64,000 nt of DNA from Archangium lansingense (GCF_026626635.1 NZ_JAPNKA010000001.1:5952001-6016000), one strand, 5' to 3'; numbered from the stretch's first letter, positions 43,500 to 52,208 are shown. Program-made: numbers and translations. Notes: a model not told the origin generated them from the sequence alone.

Positions 43500-45713
43500 A
43501 TGGGGTGGGCCGCCGTGACGGTCGCCATGTTGGCGGCCACCCCTGTCTTCCTCACGAGGGGAGACGTGACGCCCGAAGCGGAGTTGCGCGCCGAGGCCGA
43601 GGCCGCGTGGAAGGCGCTGGAGGCGCGCTATGTGGCCGAGGCTGGGAGTGCACCGAGCCGGGCCCCGGTGAACATCTCCCTGCGGAAGGGTGAGGGGATG
43701 TTGCCCTCTCGCAACGGGCAGGGCCGGCCGGGTGTGGTGGAGCTGCGGCAGGGCTTGCCCGGGGTGCTGGATGAGCGGTTGCGCGTGACGCTGCGGCACG
43801 AGCTGGCGCACCAGTTCCTGTGGTGGGCCTGCCCGGCCTCGGCGGAGGATCGGCTGTTTCACGAGGCCTTCGCCTTGGCGGTGAGCGGGGAGCTGGCCGA
43901 GTGGCGGGAGGCGCCCTACCAGTCGCTGACGAGCGCCTCGGCGGAGCTGGCGCACAACCCGGACGTGGACACTCCGCGAGCCCGGCGGGCTCTGGCGCGC
44001 GTGCTGAACGAGGACTCGGGTTTTCCGAAAGCCCTGACGCGCCGGTTGAGGCAGTGCCAGGACGAGGCCCGCTGGGCGGTGCCGCTGTCGGTGGACGAGC
44101 TGGCTGGCGTGGCGATGCAGGCGATGGCCTCGGCCACGGTGGTGCTCAGCCGCCACTCGGGCGAGGTGCTGTTCTCCGAGGGGGACATCCGCACGGCGAT
44201 GCCGTACGGCTCGACGCTGAAGCCCTTCGTGGTGGCCGGGAGTGCGGTGTCGCCGCCGGTGCTCTCCCCGCGAGCGGAGGTGCCCGAGTGGATGTGTGGC
44301 GAGCGGCTGCCCGGCAAGGTGGACGCGCGGACGGCGCTGGTGCGCTCATGCAACGGGTACTTCCTGGACTGGGAGGGGCAGGGGAGCGCGCCGAGGGCTT
44401 TTGGTTCCTGGGGCGCGGTGCTGACCGCGGTGGGCCTGTCCGGTGTGCCCCTGGACATGGCGGACGCTATCGGACTGCGCTCGACGCTGCGCCTCTCGCC
44501 GTGGGGGCTGGCGCAAGCGTACCGGCTGTTGGCCGAGGCGAGGCCAGAGTTGATGGAAGTGCTCGCTGGCAGCGCCGCGCGCGGGACGTTGTCCGAACTG
44601 CCAGCCTCGAAGGCCTATGCGGGCGTGGCGGCGAAGACGGGGACGGTGCGGGACGCGGAGAGCCGGCCGAGGCTCGGGTGGATCGTCGCGGTGGACGAGG
44701 ACCTGGTGGCGGTGGTGGCTCGGCCGGGAAAGATGCCGCGCGCCTTCGCGGACGAGGTGCCCGAGGTGCTGGCGAAGGTGCGGAAGAAGCGGAGCGGGCT
44801 GGAGGCCGCGCGGGTGCAGGTGCTGGGGCTGGTGTCGCCGGGAGCCATCGAGGCGCGGTGTCAGGGCGCGGGCTTCTCGCTGGAACAGGGCACGCCGCGA
44901 GCAATCCCCGAGGACTTCACGAAGCTGGAGCCGCTCGTGGCGAAGGGGTCGGTGGTGTGCCTCGGGAGCCCGTGGCGGGTGCGCTTCCCGGAGGTGCCGG
45001 CCGGCCGCGACTATGCCGGCATCTTCACGGGTTCTCCGCCGCCGCCCTACAGGCCGCCCGCCGGAGTGCCCACCAGTCCGAATGCCCTCAAGGCGCGGCG
45101 GGGCTCGGACTTCCTCTTTCGCACCACCCGGCTGCAATACACGGCGGGGGTGGTGGCGGCGGAGGACGCGACGTTGAAGGGCGAGGTGAGGGTGGCTCTG
45201 GCGCAGGTGGTGGCGCACAACGAGCGGCACGCCGACAGCCGGCATCCGGGCCGGCCGGTCTGCGACACGACGCATTGTCAGGCCTTCCTCGGGACCGTGC
45301 GTGTGCGGCCCGAGGAGGAACGGGCGCTCGCGGCACCGCCCCTTCGCTGGCGCGAGTGGCTGCTGTTCTCACAGGGGGGCCAGGAGCCGTGGCAGGAGAC
45401 GCGTCCTCGTGGGCAGGTGGAATCCCTCCTGGGCCCCGGAGTGACGGGAGTGCGCTTCTCGGACGGACGCGTGCACTACCTGCTCACGAAGCGGGAAGGG
45501 GGCGCGGTCTTCGACGCCGCCGAGTCGCAGCCGTGCGAGCTCCTACGTTCAGCGCTGAAGCTCCCCGCCTGTCCGCGCACGGCCCGCTTCGAGGACAGGG
45601 AGGTCTCGTTCGAGGGGCGGGGCCAGGGGCACGGCGAGGGCCTGGACGTGGAGGCGGCGAAGGTGAGCGGTCTCGACGCCGGGCGGATTCTCGAGCGCGC
45701 CTACGCCAGGTGA
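43500..45713 (+). CDS. DUF2300 protein: HExxH, transpeptidase-like and SpoIID-like domains
   Basis: A 737-residue exported protein (YfaQ family). Residues ~90-130 have HELAH (H100, E101, H104) plus LFHEAFA, a gluzincin-like pattern. Residues ~205-410 carry the penicillin-binding triad: SxxK (S238-K241 in GSTLKPF), SxN (S283-N285 in SCNGYF) and KTGT (379-382). Residues ~540-737 match SpoIID: YTAGVVAAEDATLKG with E555, CDTTHC and GRGQGHGEGLDVEAA. The combination suggests peptidoglycan cross-linking and cleavage near the A2M. ATG 43500 is used; the GTG one codon earlier is equally possible. It overlaps the convergent HAD gene by 13 bases. Confidence 0.85.
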   Translation: MGWAAVTVAMLAATPVFLTRGDVTPEAELRAEAEAAWKALEARYVAEAGSAPSRAPVNISLRKGEGMLPSRNGQGRPGVVELRQGLPGVLDERLRVTLRHELAHQFLWWACPASAEDRLFHEAFALAVSGELAEWREAPYQSLTSASAELAHNPDVDTPRARRALARVLNEDSGFPKALTRRLRQCQDEARWAVPLSVDELAGVAMQAMASATVVLSRHSGEVLFSEGDIRTAMPYGSTLKPFVVAGSAVSPPVLSPRAEVPEWMCGERLPGKVDARTALVRSCNGYFLDWEGQGSAPRAFGSWGAVLTAVGLSGVPLDMADAIGLRSTLRLSPWGLAQAYRLLAEARPELMEVLAGSAARGTLSELPASKAYAGVAAKTGTVRDAESRPRLGWIVAVDEDLVAVVARPGKMPRAFADEVPEVLAKVRKKRSGLEAARVQVLGLVSPGAIEARCQGAGFSLEQGTPRAIPEDFTKLEPLVAKGSVVCLGSPWRVRFPEVPAGRDYAGIFTGSPPPPYRPPAGVPTSPNALKARRGSDFLFRTTRLQYTAGVVAAEDATLKGEVRVALAQVVAHNERHADSRHPGRPVCDTTHCQAFLGTVRVRPEEERALAAPPLRWREWLLFSQGGQEPWQETRPRGQVESLLGPGVTGVRFSDGRVHYLLTKREGGAVFDAAESQPCELLRSALKLPACPRTARFEDREVSFEGRGQGHGEGLDVEAAKVSGLDAGRILERAYAR

Positions 45714-46354
45714 GGCAACCCGTTCAACTCGGCCACCCGCTGGAGGATGTCCGAGGGTTGATGGACGATGAAGTCAGGGCCCGCGCGCGTGAGGACGTCC
45801 AGGGACTCGAGTCCCCATGAGACGGACAGGACGCGCAGCTTCGTCTTCTTGCAGGCCACCACGTCCCGCTCTTCATCCCCGACGTAGAGCACCTGCTCGG
45901 GGGTCAGCCCGTACGTCTTCAGGTAGCGGGAGATCACCTTGTCCTTGCCGAAGACGTTGCTGGAGCAATGGACGCGCTGGACGAGCGACTCCATGCCCTG
46001 GCGGGCCAGGAACCGCTCGATGTTCTCGTTCGAGTTGGACGAGATGATGCCGATGGTGAGCCCGTGACGGTGGAGCGTCTCGAGGACGGAGCGCATCCCG
46101 TCGAAGGCCGACACCGAGTCCACGACGTTCTTGAAGCTCCGGGTGACCTCCACGATCAACACGGGCAGCTTGTAAATCGGGACGTTCATCCTGTGGCATC
46201 TCTCCGGGATGGAGAGCTTGCTCAAGGTGGGGATGTCCGCTTCGAACAGCGGCTTGAACCGATGCTTTTCGGCCACCTGGTTGTAGACCGAAATGATCGC
46301 GGACTTCGAGTCGGCGATGGTGCCGTCGAAGTCGAACACGACGTTGGAGATCAT
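45701..46354 (-). CDS. HAD-superfamily phosphatase (phosphoglycolate phosphatase-like)
   Basis: A 217-residue cytoplasmic enzyme. Motif I is VFDFDGTIADS (D8/D10), motif II IGIISSNSNENI, motif III lysine in KDKVISRYL, and motif IV YVGDEERDVVACKK. The helical cap after motif I places it in the Gph/PGP subgroup. Substrate unknown. ATG 46354; the small upstream gene ends 10 bases earlier, so they form an operon. Its 3' end overlaps the DUF2300 gene on the other strand. Confidence 0.92.
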   Translation of the reverse strand: MISNVVFDFDGTIADSKSAIISVYNQVAEKHRFKPLFEADIPTLSKLSIPERCHRMNVPIYKLPVLIVEVTRSFKNVVDSVSAFDGMRSVLETLHRHGLTIGIISSNSNENIERFLARQGMESLVQRVHCSSNVFGKDKVISRYLKTYGLTPEQVLYVGDEERDVVACKKTKLRVLSVSWGLESLDVLTRAGPDFIVHQPSDILQRVAELNGLPHLA

Positions 46355-46364
46355 TCCGCGGGCC

Positions 46365-46787
46365 TCAGTGCGCCGGCTTGAACGTCCCGGGCCGGGACGC
46401 CGCGGCCTGCCGCACGGCCTGCTCGAAGTCTTCCCGGCTGGTGAAGGTGTTGATGCCGCCCAGCTTGAGGCTGGCCAGCGACACCCCCATCAGCACCACC
46501 TTCGAGCCGAACAGCACGCTCAGGGAGTTGATCTTCGGCGCGAGCGGGACGGCGCGCTCCGTCATGATGGTCCGCGCCTCGGTGGCGTAGAGCTCCATCT
46601 CCTCCCAGTCGTGGAAGACGTCGGTCTTCGGCTGGGTGGAGACGATTCCCTCGATGCTCATCATGGCGAGGTGGGCCAGGTGGGCGTCGTACATGGCCCC
46701 CTGGAAGCGCGTCACGATGACGTGTGGAGCGGGCTGCCACAGCCGCAGCTCCCCGTTCGGGGTGGTCCAGGTCTTGGTTCCGTTCAT
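46365..46787 (-). CDS. Conserved hypothetical protein
   Basis: A 140-residue soluble protein I do not recognise. It looks like a compact alpha/beta domain of the STAS/SpoIIAA-like type (strand HVIVTRFQGAMYDAHL, helix EEMELYATEARTIM, strand SLSVLFGSKVVLMGVS); that assignment is weak. ATG 46787 is chosen by length and composition, with an in-frame ATG at 46805 also possible; neither has a clear SD. It lies upstream of the HAD gene in the same operon. Confidence 0.65.
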   Translation of the reverse strand: MNGTKTWTTPNGELRLWQPAPHVIVTRFQGAMYDAHLAHLAMMSIEGIVSTQPKTDVFHDWEEMELYATEARTIMTERAVPLAPKINSLSVLFGSKVVLMGVSLASLKLGGINTFTSREDFEQAVRQAAASRPGTFKPAH

Positions 46788-46902
46788 GACCGAGTGCGCG
46801 AGCATGCGGGGCGAGTTACGGCAGCCGACAGCCGGAAGCAAGGACTGACGCGTCAGGGCCGTCGATGTGTGATGGGGTAGGGGTACAACCGTCGAGCATA
46901 GG

Positions 46903-48159
46903 TCATCGCGCCTGGGGTGCGCGCTCCGCCCAATCGAGGAAGAGGTCGTCCCGTGGCACGGAGAGTTTCCGAGCGGACTGAAGGACGGAGGGGTCCGCCC
47001 GGCCTTCCACCGTCTCGAGCAGGCGCAGCAGCCGTTCCCCAGAGCTGTCCAGGTTGTCCCGGGGGATGCCATGGGCCTCCAGCGCGGCGAAGAGGGCGGG
47101 CAGGTCCCCCGTATGGCGGAGGCCTTGGGCGCAGGCGCTTCCCGGCCGGGCGCGGAAGATGACACTGCTGAAGTCGCTGCCGAGCATGACGGCCTCGGGG
47201 CTCACCTCCCGCGCATAGTGCAGCCAGTGGGCCACGTCGTCGTCACAGGTCCCTGGCTGGAAGCCCTCCCATCGTTCAGCGAGGGGAACCTGCTGGAAGG
47301 GGGAGCGGAAGAGGCCGATGCCGATCAGCCCTCCGCCTGCGCCGATCCGCTGGGCCAGGGGGGTGCTCAGGCAGCGCGTTTCGCCCCAGCCCGCCCCGGT
47401 GTGCGAGTAGAGGAGCGGCACCCCCGCGGGCCCGGCGAGGGCGAGCACCTCCGAGATCGTCTGATCGCTGGCATGGGCCACGTCGATCAGGATGCCGAGC
47501 TGGATCATCCTCCGGACCGCGTCTACCCCGAGCGCGGTGAGTCCTCCGTCCCGTCCGTTGGTGAGGCCACCCACCAGCGCGCCGAACTGATCATCGGCCG
47601 CGTCCGCCAGCGGGTTGTCGAAGAAGTGGACGAGGGTGATGGACCTCGCTCCCGCGGCATAGAGCAGATCCACGTCCTCGATGCGCCGGATGCCCTCGCC
47701 ACCCTCGACGGCGGGGATGAGCACGAGCTGCCCGTCCGCGAGCTTCCGCCGTGCCTCTGCGGCACTGTGCGCCAGCACGAAGTCCGGGTTGCGCTGGGCG
47801 AAGGACTCGAGCTCCGCCAGTTGGTGGAGGGCCTCACCCAGCGCGCTTCGGCCGGGACGGGTGGCGGGGGGCGGCCAGACCGTCGCGACGATGAGCCGCA
47901 CGCCCGCTCGGCGCAGCGCCGCCGCGTCCACCTGGTTGACGAGGGACGCCGTGTGCGAGCCCGCCAGCACTCCTTCCCCGGGCTCCCCCTGGAAGAGGGG
48001 CCCGAGCGCCGCGCGCATGTTCACGTGCACGTGGAGATCGGCCCGGAGCACCTCGGGTGCCACCGCGGGAGTTGTCTCCTCCGGGAGCGGCCGGAGGACG
48101 GCACATCCCAGGCTTCCCACCAACAGCAGCGAACAGAGCCACGTACTCCGGATGACCAT
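46903..48159 (-). CDS. Membrane dipeptidase (peptidase M19) lipoprotein
   Basis: A 418-residue lipoprotein (LLLVGSLGC, C19) of the renal-dipeptidase family, which hydrolyses dipeptides with two zinc ions. Visible metal-site blocks are ADLHVHVN (replacing the usual DxHND), PAVEGGEGI (bridging Glu), TLVHFFDNPLADA, LLYSHTGAG and MLGSDFSS. ATG 48159 follows AGAGGAGAGG on the minus strand, and the long open frame upstream is not coding. It faces the periplasm or outer membrane, perhaps in scavenging. Single-gene unit, divergent from the DUF692 gene. Confidence 0.9.
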   Translation of the reverse strand: MVIRSTWLCSLLLVGSLGCAVLRPLPEETTPAVAPEVLRADLHVHVNMRAALGPLFQGEPGEGVLAGSHTASLVNQVDAAALRRAGVRLIVATVWPPPATRPGRSALGEALHQLAELESFAQRNPDFVLAHSAAEARRKLADGQLVLIPAVEGGEGIRRIEDVDLLYAAGARSITLVHFFDNPLADAADDQFGALVGGLTNGRDGGLTALGVDAVRRMIQLGILIDVAHASDQTISEVLALAGPAGVPLLYSHTGAGWGETRCLSTPLAQRIGAGGGLIGIGLFRSPFQQVPLAERWEGFQPGTCDDDVAHWLHYAREVSPEAVMLGSDFSSVIFRARPGSACAQGLRHTGDLPALFAALEAHGIPRDNLDSSGERLLRLLETVEGRADPSVLQSARKLSVPRDDLFLDWAERAPQAR

Positions 48160-48261
48160 TGCCTCTCCTCTGATGGGGAAGCATGCCGGAAGTGCCAGGG
48201 GTAGGGGACGCGCAATAGGAGTGCTGAGAATGGGCGGAGCCCGCTGTAGGGTTGACGCCCC

Positions 48262-49905
48262 ATGAGCCACTCTGACGCGGCTGCCTGGCAGCTCCCCTGG
48301 CGCGGGCTGGGCCTCAGCAGCAACCTCAACGCGGCGGACCAGCCGCACCCCTACCGGCTGCTCGCCGAGTCGCCCGGCCTCTTCGACTTCGTGGAGTACA
48401 GCGCGCCCCTGTCGCTCGACGAGACGCGGCAGCACGCCTCGCTCTTTCCCGAGATGTGGGAGCGTCGCGGCAACGTGCCGGTGCTCTTCCACCCCGTGCA
48501 CCTCAACCTCTACGGCCCCGAGCTGGAGCCCGTGAAGGCCCTCAAGGACCTGGATGCGCACGCGCGCGCCGTGGGCAGCGCCTGGGTGGGCAACGACATC
48601 GGCTGGTGGCACTCGGGCGGGCAGCCATTCCCCGGCTACCTCTACTTCACGCCGCCCTTCACCGAGGCCGGCGTCCGCGACAGCGTGGCCCACGCGCTCC
48701 ACGTTCAGTCGCACTTGTCCGTGCCGCTCGCGCTGGAGAACCCCGCTGCCTTCGCGAAGCGCGGCGAGCTGCACGTGCTGGACTTCATGGCCCGCGTCCA
48801 CGCGCGCACCGGCCTGCCGCTGCTGCTCGACCTGGGACACCTGCTCAGCTACCAGCTCGCCGCCGGGCTGCCCCTGGAGGCGGGGCTCGACGGCTTCCCG
48901 TTGGACAAGGTCATCGAGATTCACATCGCCGGTGGCGTCATCACCCGGCGGAGCGGGCGGGGCTACTACGTGGATGACCACACCCAGCCAGTGCGCGAGG
49001 AGCTCTTCGGCCTGCTGGAGTCACTGTTGCCGCGCTGCCCCTCGCTGCGCGCCGTCACCTTCGAGGGCGATGGCCACCCGTCCGAGGTGGCCGCCCTCAC
49101 GCTGCGCCGCCTGCGCAAGCTGGTGTCCACCTGGCCTCGGCCACCGCTCGAGCTCACGCCGGTGAAGGAGCCCGCGCCGGCCCTCACCCGCGAGAGCGAG
49201 CCGTGGTCCCTCTATGAGATCGGCTACGGCGCGAAGGAGGAGGCCGGAGGCGATGCGGAAGGAGCCCGGGCGGAGACGGACTTCCGCCTCGCGGTGGTGG
49301 CGGAGGAGCTCGATCGGGACTGGCCGTTGTCCCGGCTGCTGCTGGCGGGCACGCGGGACGGGCTGCGCACCTTCACGGCCTCCAAGGAGTTTCGCGAGCT
49401 CTTCGAAGGCCTGGGCCGCTCGCTGGGGCAGGCCTTCGCGGCCTGGACGCGGCGCCAACTGCGAGAGCATCCGGAGGACGGGCTCGCGGCGGCGGTCACC
49501 TTCGAGACGTTCCTGCCCAACGCCTTCACGCGGCCGGTGCCCGCCCCCGGTCCGGGGCAGGTGGGGCTGGCCGAGGACGTGCGCGTCGGCGGCTTCCCGG
49601 TGGACCTCACCGAGCTCGTTTTCGCTGCGAAGTCGCTGCGCCGCCACCTCACGGGGCGGGCCTGGGCGTGCGAGGTGCTGGACGTGAGTGGTCTGGAGTC
49701 GCTCACGCAGGTGGCCCGGCGTCCGGCTCCGGGCCCGTGGACCTTCGTCGTGCGGCGCAGGGGGCGGGGGCTGGAAGTGCTCTCGGTGCCGCCCTCGCTG
49801 CTGCAGGTGGTGCGCTCGCTCGCGCAGGGGCCCCGGCCGGTGGAGGAGGTGCCCGCCCCGATGTTGGCGGAGGGCCGGGCCCTGGGCGTGTTGCGTCGGG
49901 GCTGA
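48262..49905 (+). CDS. DUF692 (MNIO) oxidase with C-terminal fusion
   Basis: A 547-residue protein. Residues ~10-285 are a DUF692 TIM barrel of the multinuclear non-haem iron oxidase family. Probable ligands are H77 (LFHPVHL), E159-N160 (ALENP), D190 and H193 (LLDLGHLL), H221 (EIHIAGG), D239-H240 (DDHTQP) and E268 (FEGDGHP). Characterised members modify cysteine or other residues of ribosomal peptides, often with a partner protein. The C-terminal ~260 residues are a second globular region, possibly a fused partner (MbnC/DUF2063-like), but I cannot assign it. ATG 48262. No short precursor gene is adjacent; the two pentad-repeat lipoproteins follow on the opposite strand. Confidence 0.85.
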   Translation: MSHSDAAAWQLPWRGLGLSSNLNAADQPHPYRLLAESPGLFDFVEYSAPLSLDETRQHASLFPEMWERRGNVPVLFHPVHLNLYGPELEPVKALKDLDAHARAVGSAWVGNDIGWWHSGGQPFPGYLYFTPPFTEAGVRDSVAHALHVQSHLSVPLALENPAAFAKRGELHVLDFMARVHARTGLPLLLDLGHLLSYQLAAGLPLEAGLDGFPLDKVIEIHIAGGVITRRSGRGYYVDDHTQPVREELFGLLESLLPRCPSLRAVTFEGDGHPSEVAALTLRRLRKLVSTWPRPPLELTPVKEPAPALTRESEPWSLYEIGYGAKEEAGGDAEGARAETDFRLAVVAEELDRDWPLSRLLLAGTRDGLRTFTASKEFRELFEGLGRSLGQAFAAWTRRQLREHPEDGLAAAVTFETFLPNAFTRPVPAPGPGQVGLAEDVRVGGFPVDLTELVFAAKSLRRHLTGRAWACEVLDVSGLESLTQVARRPAPGPWTFVVRRRGRGLEVLSVPPSLLQVVRSLAQGPRPVEEVPAPMLAEGRALGVLRRG

Positions 49906-49935
49906 GCCGCTCGGGACCCGCCCTGGGCCTTCACC

Positions 49936-50937
49936 TCAAGGCGCGGGGCAGGGGCCGCAGTCCTTGCCACAGTTATCGGGGGTCCTTCCCGTGCCGCATG
50001 ACTCGGTGTACTGGCAGACGCCGTCGCCGCACCTGAAGACCTCGTTCTTGCGCATCCGCGTGGTGATGGGCCGGTAGGTGATGCCCTTGTAGGTGCACGA
50101 AGTGTAGAACTCCTTCGCCTCGTCCTTCTCGCAGACCTTGTCGCACTTGAGCCGGACGCGGACGATCGGGAGGCAGGGCTGCCGCTCATCGTCCTTCTCG
50201 TCCGAGCGGGCACAGGCGCGTGCGGAGCTGTTCTCGTGGTGGAGCATGCGTCCGTCGTTGCCGGTGTAGAGGCTCCCGCCGTTGAAGAGGTTGCCGAAGA
50301 AGCAGGCCTCCCTCTCCGAGAAGTCCTCGAGCTCCTCTTTGGTGTAGGGGATGGGCTCGTCCCGTGTGTTGCGTCCCAGCACGGAGATGGGCACCCGGAC
50401 TCCGAACTTGTTCGTGTGTGCCGCGAGGCAGGCGGAGATGAGCTGCTGCTCATCCAGGGTGGCGGGAGCGCCGTTGGCCCAATCCGGCGCCAGGCCCAGA
50501 TTTCCCGCCCACGTGTAGGTGATGCCCGTTGGCGCGGTGTAGCTGCGCGTCTGCCCCGCGGGGACGGCGCACTGGACGATGTACCGCATCACCTGGTTGC
50601 CCATGGCTGGATTCGTCTGGAACCAGGAGGAGAACTCGGCGGTGGACAGGCCGTTGAAGGCCAGGCCGTTGAAGGCCAGGCCGTTGAAGGCGAGCCCGTT
50701 GAAGGCCAGGCCGTTGAAGGCGAGCCCGTTGAAGGCCAGGCCGTTGGGGGACAATCCGTTGAGCTCGTACAGCGTCTGCTGCACGGCGGCGATCTCCTGC
50801 TCTTCCTCGGGCCCGGCCACGGGGCCGCAGGCGCTCGCCGTGGAGAGCAGGAAGACCGCGCACAGCAGGGCGAAGGGGGAGGGGACTGCTGGGGGGTGCT
50901 TCACCTGCCGAGACAATTCGACCAGGGCGTGTTGCAT
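49936..50937 (-). CDS. NGLAF pentad-repeat Cys-rich lipoprotein
   Basis: A 333-residue lipoprotein (LLSTASAC), with ATG 50937 chosen over an upstream in-frame ATG because the signal peptide starts there. After a short acidic stretch come eight 5-residue units of NGLxx (six are NGLAF). A globular domain of ~180 residues with paired Cys follows, then a C-terminal knot CGDGVCQYTESC ... NCGKDCGPCP seen in many myxobacterial surface proteins. It is a paralogue of the next gene. Function unknown. Confidence 0.8.
   Translation of the reverse strand: MQHALVELSRQVKHPPAVPSPFALLCAVFLLSTASACGPVAGPEEEQEIAAVQQTLYELNGLSPNGLAFNGLAFNGLAFNGLAFNGLAFNGLAFNGLSTAEFSSWFQTNPAMGNQVMRYIVQCAVPAGQTRSYTAPTGITYTWAGNLGLAPDWANGAPATLDEQQLISACLAAHTNKFGVRVPISVLGRNTRDEPIPYTKEELEDFSEREACFFGNLFNGGSLYTGNDGRMLHHENSSARACARSDEKDDERQPCLPIVRVRLKCDKVCEKDEAKEFYTSCTYKGITYRPITTRMRKNEVFRCGDGVCQYTESCGTGRTPDNCGKDCGPCPAP
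50641..50760. repeat. 8 x 15-bp in-frame repeat (NGLxx array 1)
   Basis: Eight contiguous 15-base units lie in the lipoprotein gene. Four are identical (gaaggccaggccgtt on the plus strand) and two share another variant (gaaggcgagcccgtt), in the order A-A-B-A-B-A, flanked by two diverged units. The pattern points to recent slippage plus a two-unit duplication. Confidence 0.9.
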
Positions 50938-51183
50938 GGCATGCCTTTTGTGAAGTGCGAAGCGGGATCGGGTACGAGAGGGGATTCTCGGGGAGCCAGG
51001 AGGACGATGGTGTAGCTGCGAGGTGGAGGGCTCCACCCTCAAGGTGTCGCGCGCCCGCGAACCATGGAAGCGGGGCGCGCTGGGAATCCGTGTTTCATCC
51101 GGTTGTCGCCGGAGCTTCTGTGCAGTGGTGCGCGCCGCGGGTCCCGGAGGTATGGGGCGGTGGCGGTTTCTGGGCAGTTGGGC

Positions 51184-52125
51184 TCAGGGGCAGGGTCCGC
51201 AGTCCCTGCCGCAATTGTCGTAGGACTCGCCGGTGCCGCACTGCTCGGTCACCTGACAGACGCCATCTCCGCACGTGTAGATCTGCGAGCGGAGCAGCCG
51301 GGTGGTGATGGCCGGGTAGCTGATGCCGTTGTAGGTGCAGGACGGGTAGAACCGCCGCGAGGCATCCAGGGTGCAGAACTTCGCGCAGTCCTGCTCGACG
51401 CGCATGAGCGGAGCGCACGGCTGGTTCCCCGAGTCCTTCTTGCTGGAGAGGGCGCAGGCGCGTGCGGTGCTCTCCCTCTCGTTGAGTGGACGTCCATCAT
51501 TGCCGGCGTAGACGCCCTCGGTGGTGAAGAGGTTGCCGAAGAAGCAGGCCTCCTTTTCCGAGTACAGCGCCAGCTCCCAGTCCGGGGTGGGGATGGCCAC
51601 TCCCGTGGCGCTCAGCCCCTGCACGGAGATGGAGACGTGGAGCTCGTACTTGGCGACATGGGCCGCCAGGCAGGCGGAGACGATGCGCTGCTCGGCCAGC
51701 GTGGCGGGCGAGCCGTTGGCCCAGTCCGGCGCGAGGCCCAGCCCTCCTGTCCAGCTCCAGGTCCGGCCCGTGGTGGGGGACGTATAGGTGCGGCGCTCTG
51801 TGGCTGGCACGGCGCAGCGGACGACATAGGTCATCACCGAGTCGTTGAGCGCCGGGTCCGCCTGGAACCAGGTGTCGAACTCGGCGCTGGCCAGGCCATT
51901 GAGGGACAGGCCGTTGAGCGAGAGCCCGTTGAGCGACAACCCATTGAGGGACAGGCCGTTGAGCGACAGGCCATTGGTGGTGCGCATCTCCTGGAGCTCC
52001 TGGGGCCCTGATGTGAGCTGCTCGGGCTCGGGACCTGCTTCCATCGGGCCGCACGCGCTCGCGGTCAGCAGCAACAGCACGAGCCCCAGTCGACAGGCAC
52101 CTGCGGTGGAGACACCGGTTTCCAT
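51184..52125 (-). CDS. NGLSL pentad-repeat Cys-rich lipoprotein (paralogue)
   Basis: A 313-residue lipoprotein (LVLLLLTASAC; ATG 52125 after AGGGGG) with the same plan as its neighbour: six NGLxx pentads (five NGLSL), then AEFDTWFQADPALND, the shared domain (LGLAPDWANGSPATL; SEKEACFFGNLF) and the ending CGDGVCQVTEQC ... NCGRDCGPCP. The two genes are tandem duplicates on the minus strand, 246 bases apart. Pentads have the spacing of pentapeptide-repeat proteins but are too few for a full right-handed helix. Function unknown. Confidence 0.8.
   Translation of the reverse strand: METGVSTAGACRLGLVLLLLTASACGPMEAGPEPEQLTSGPQELQEMRTTNGLSLNGLSLNGLSLNGLSLNGLSLNGLASAEFDTWFQADPALNDSVMTYVVRCAVPATERRTYTSPTTGRTWSWTGGLGLAPDWANGSPATLAEQRIVSACLAAHVAKYELHVSISVQGLSATGVAIPTPDWELALYSEKEACFFGNLFTTEGVYAGNDGRPLNERESTARACALSSKKDSGNQPCAPLMRVEQDCAKFCTLDASRRFYPSCTYNGISYPAITTRLLRSQIYTCGDGVCQVTEQCGTGESYDNCGRDCGPCP
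51886..51975. repeat. 6 x 15-bp in-frame repeat (NGLxx array 2)
   Basis: Six 15-base units encode NGLSL (five) and NGLAS. They are less identical at DNA level than array 1, so this array is older or under less recent slippage. Confidence 0.85.
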
Positions 52126-52208
52126 GGGCTTCCCCCTGAGTTGCGATGGGTCCGGGCCTGGCGCCCGGGGAGCCTCAAGGGCGTGATCGCGAGGAAGATG
52201 CGCTCCAA

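Noticed and set aside
38294..43555. A very long open frame on the minus strand opposite the A2M gene
   Set aside because: High-GC antisense shadow: His/Arg/Leu-rich low-complexity protein without any domain, while the plus strand encodes a textbook A2M with signal peptide and thioester.
46903..48981. Extension of the dipeptidase to 692 residues
   Set aside because: The extra sequence is antisense to the DUF692 gene; the ATG at 48159 has a strong SD and begins a lipoprotein signal.
50641..50760. Regular short repeats that could suggest a CRISPR array
   Set aside because: Units are 15 bases, contiguous and in frame, with no spacers; they encode NGLAF pentads.
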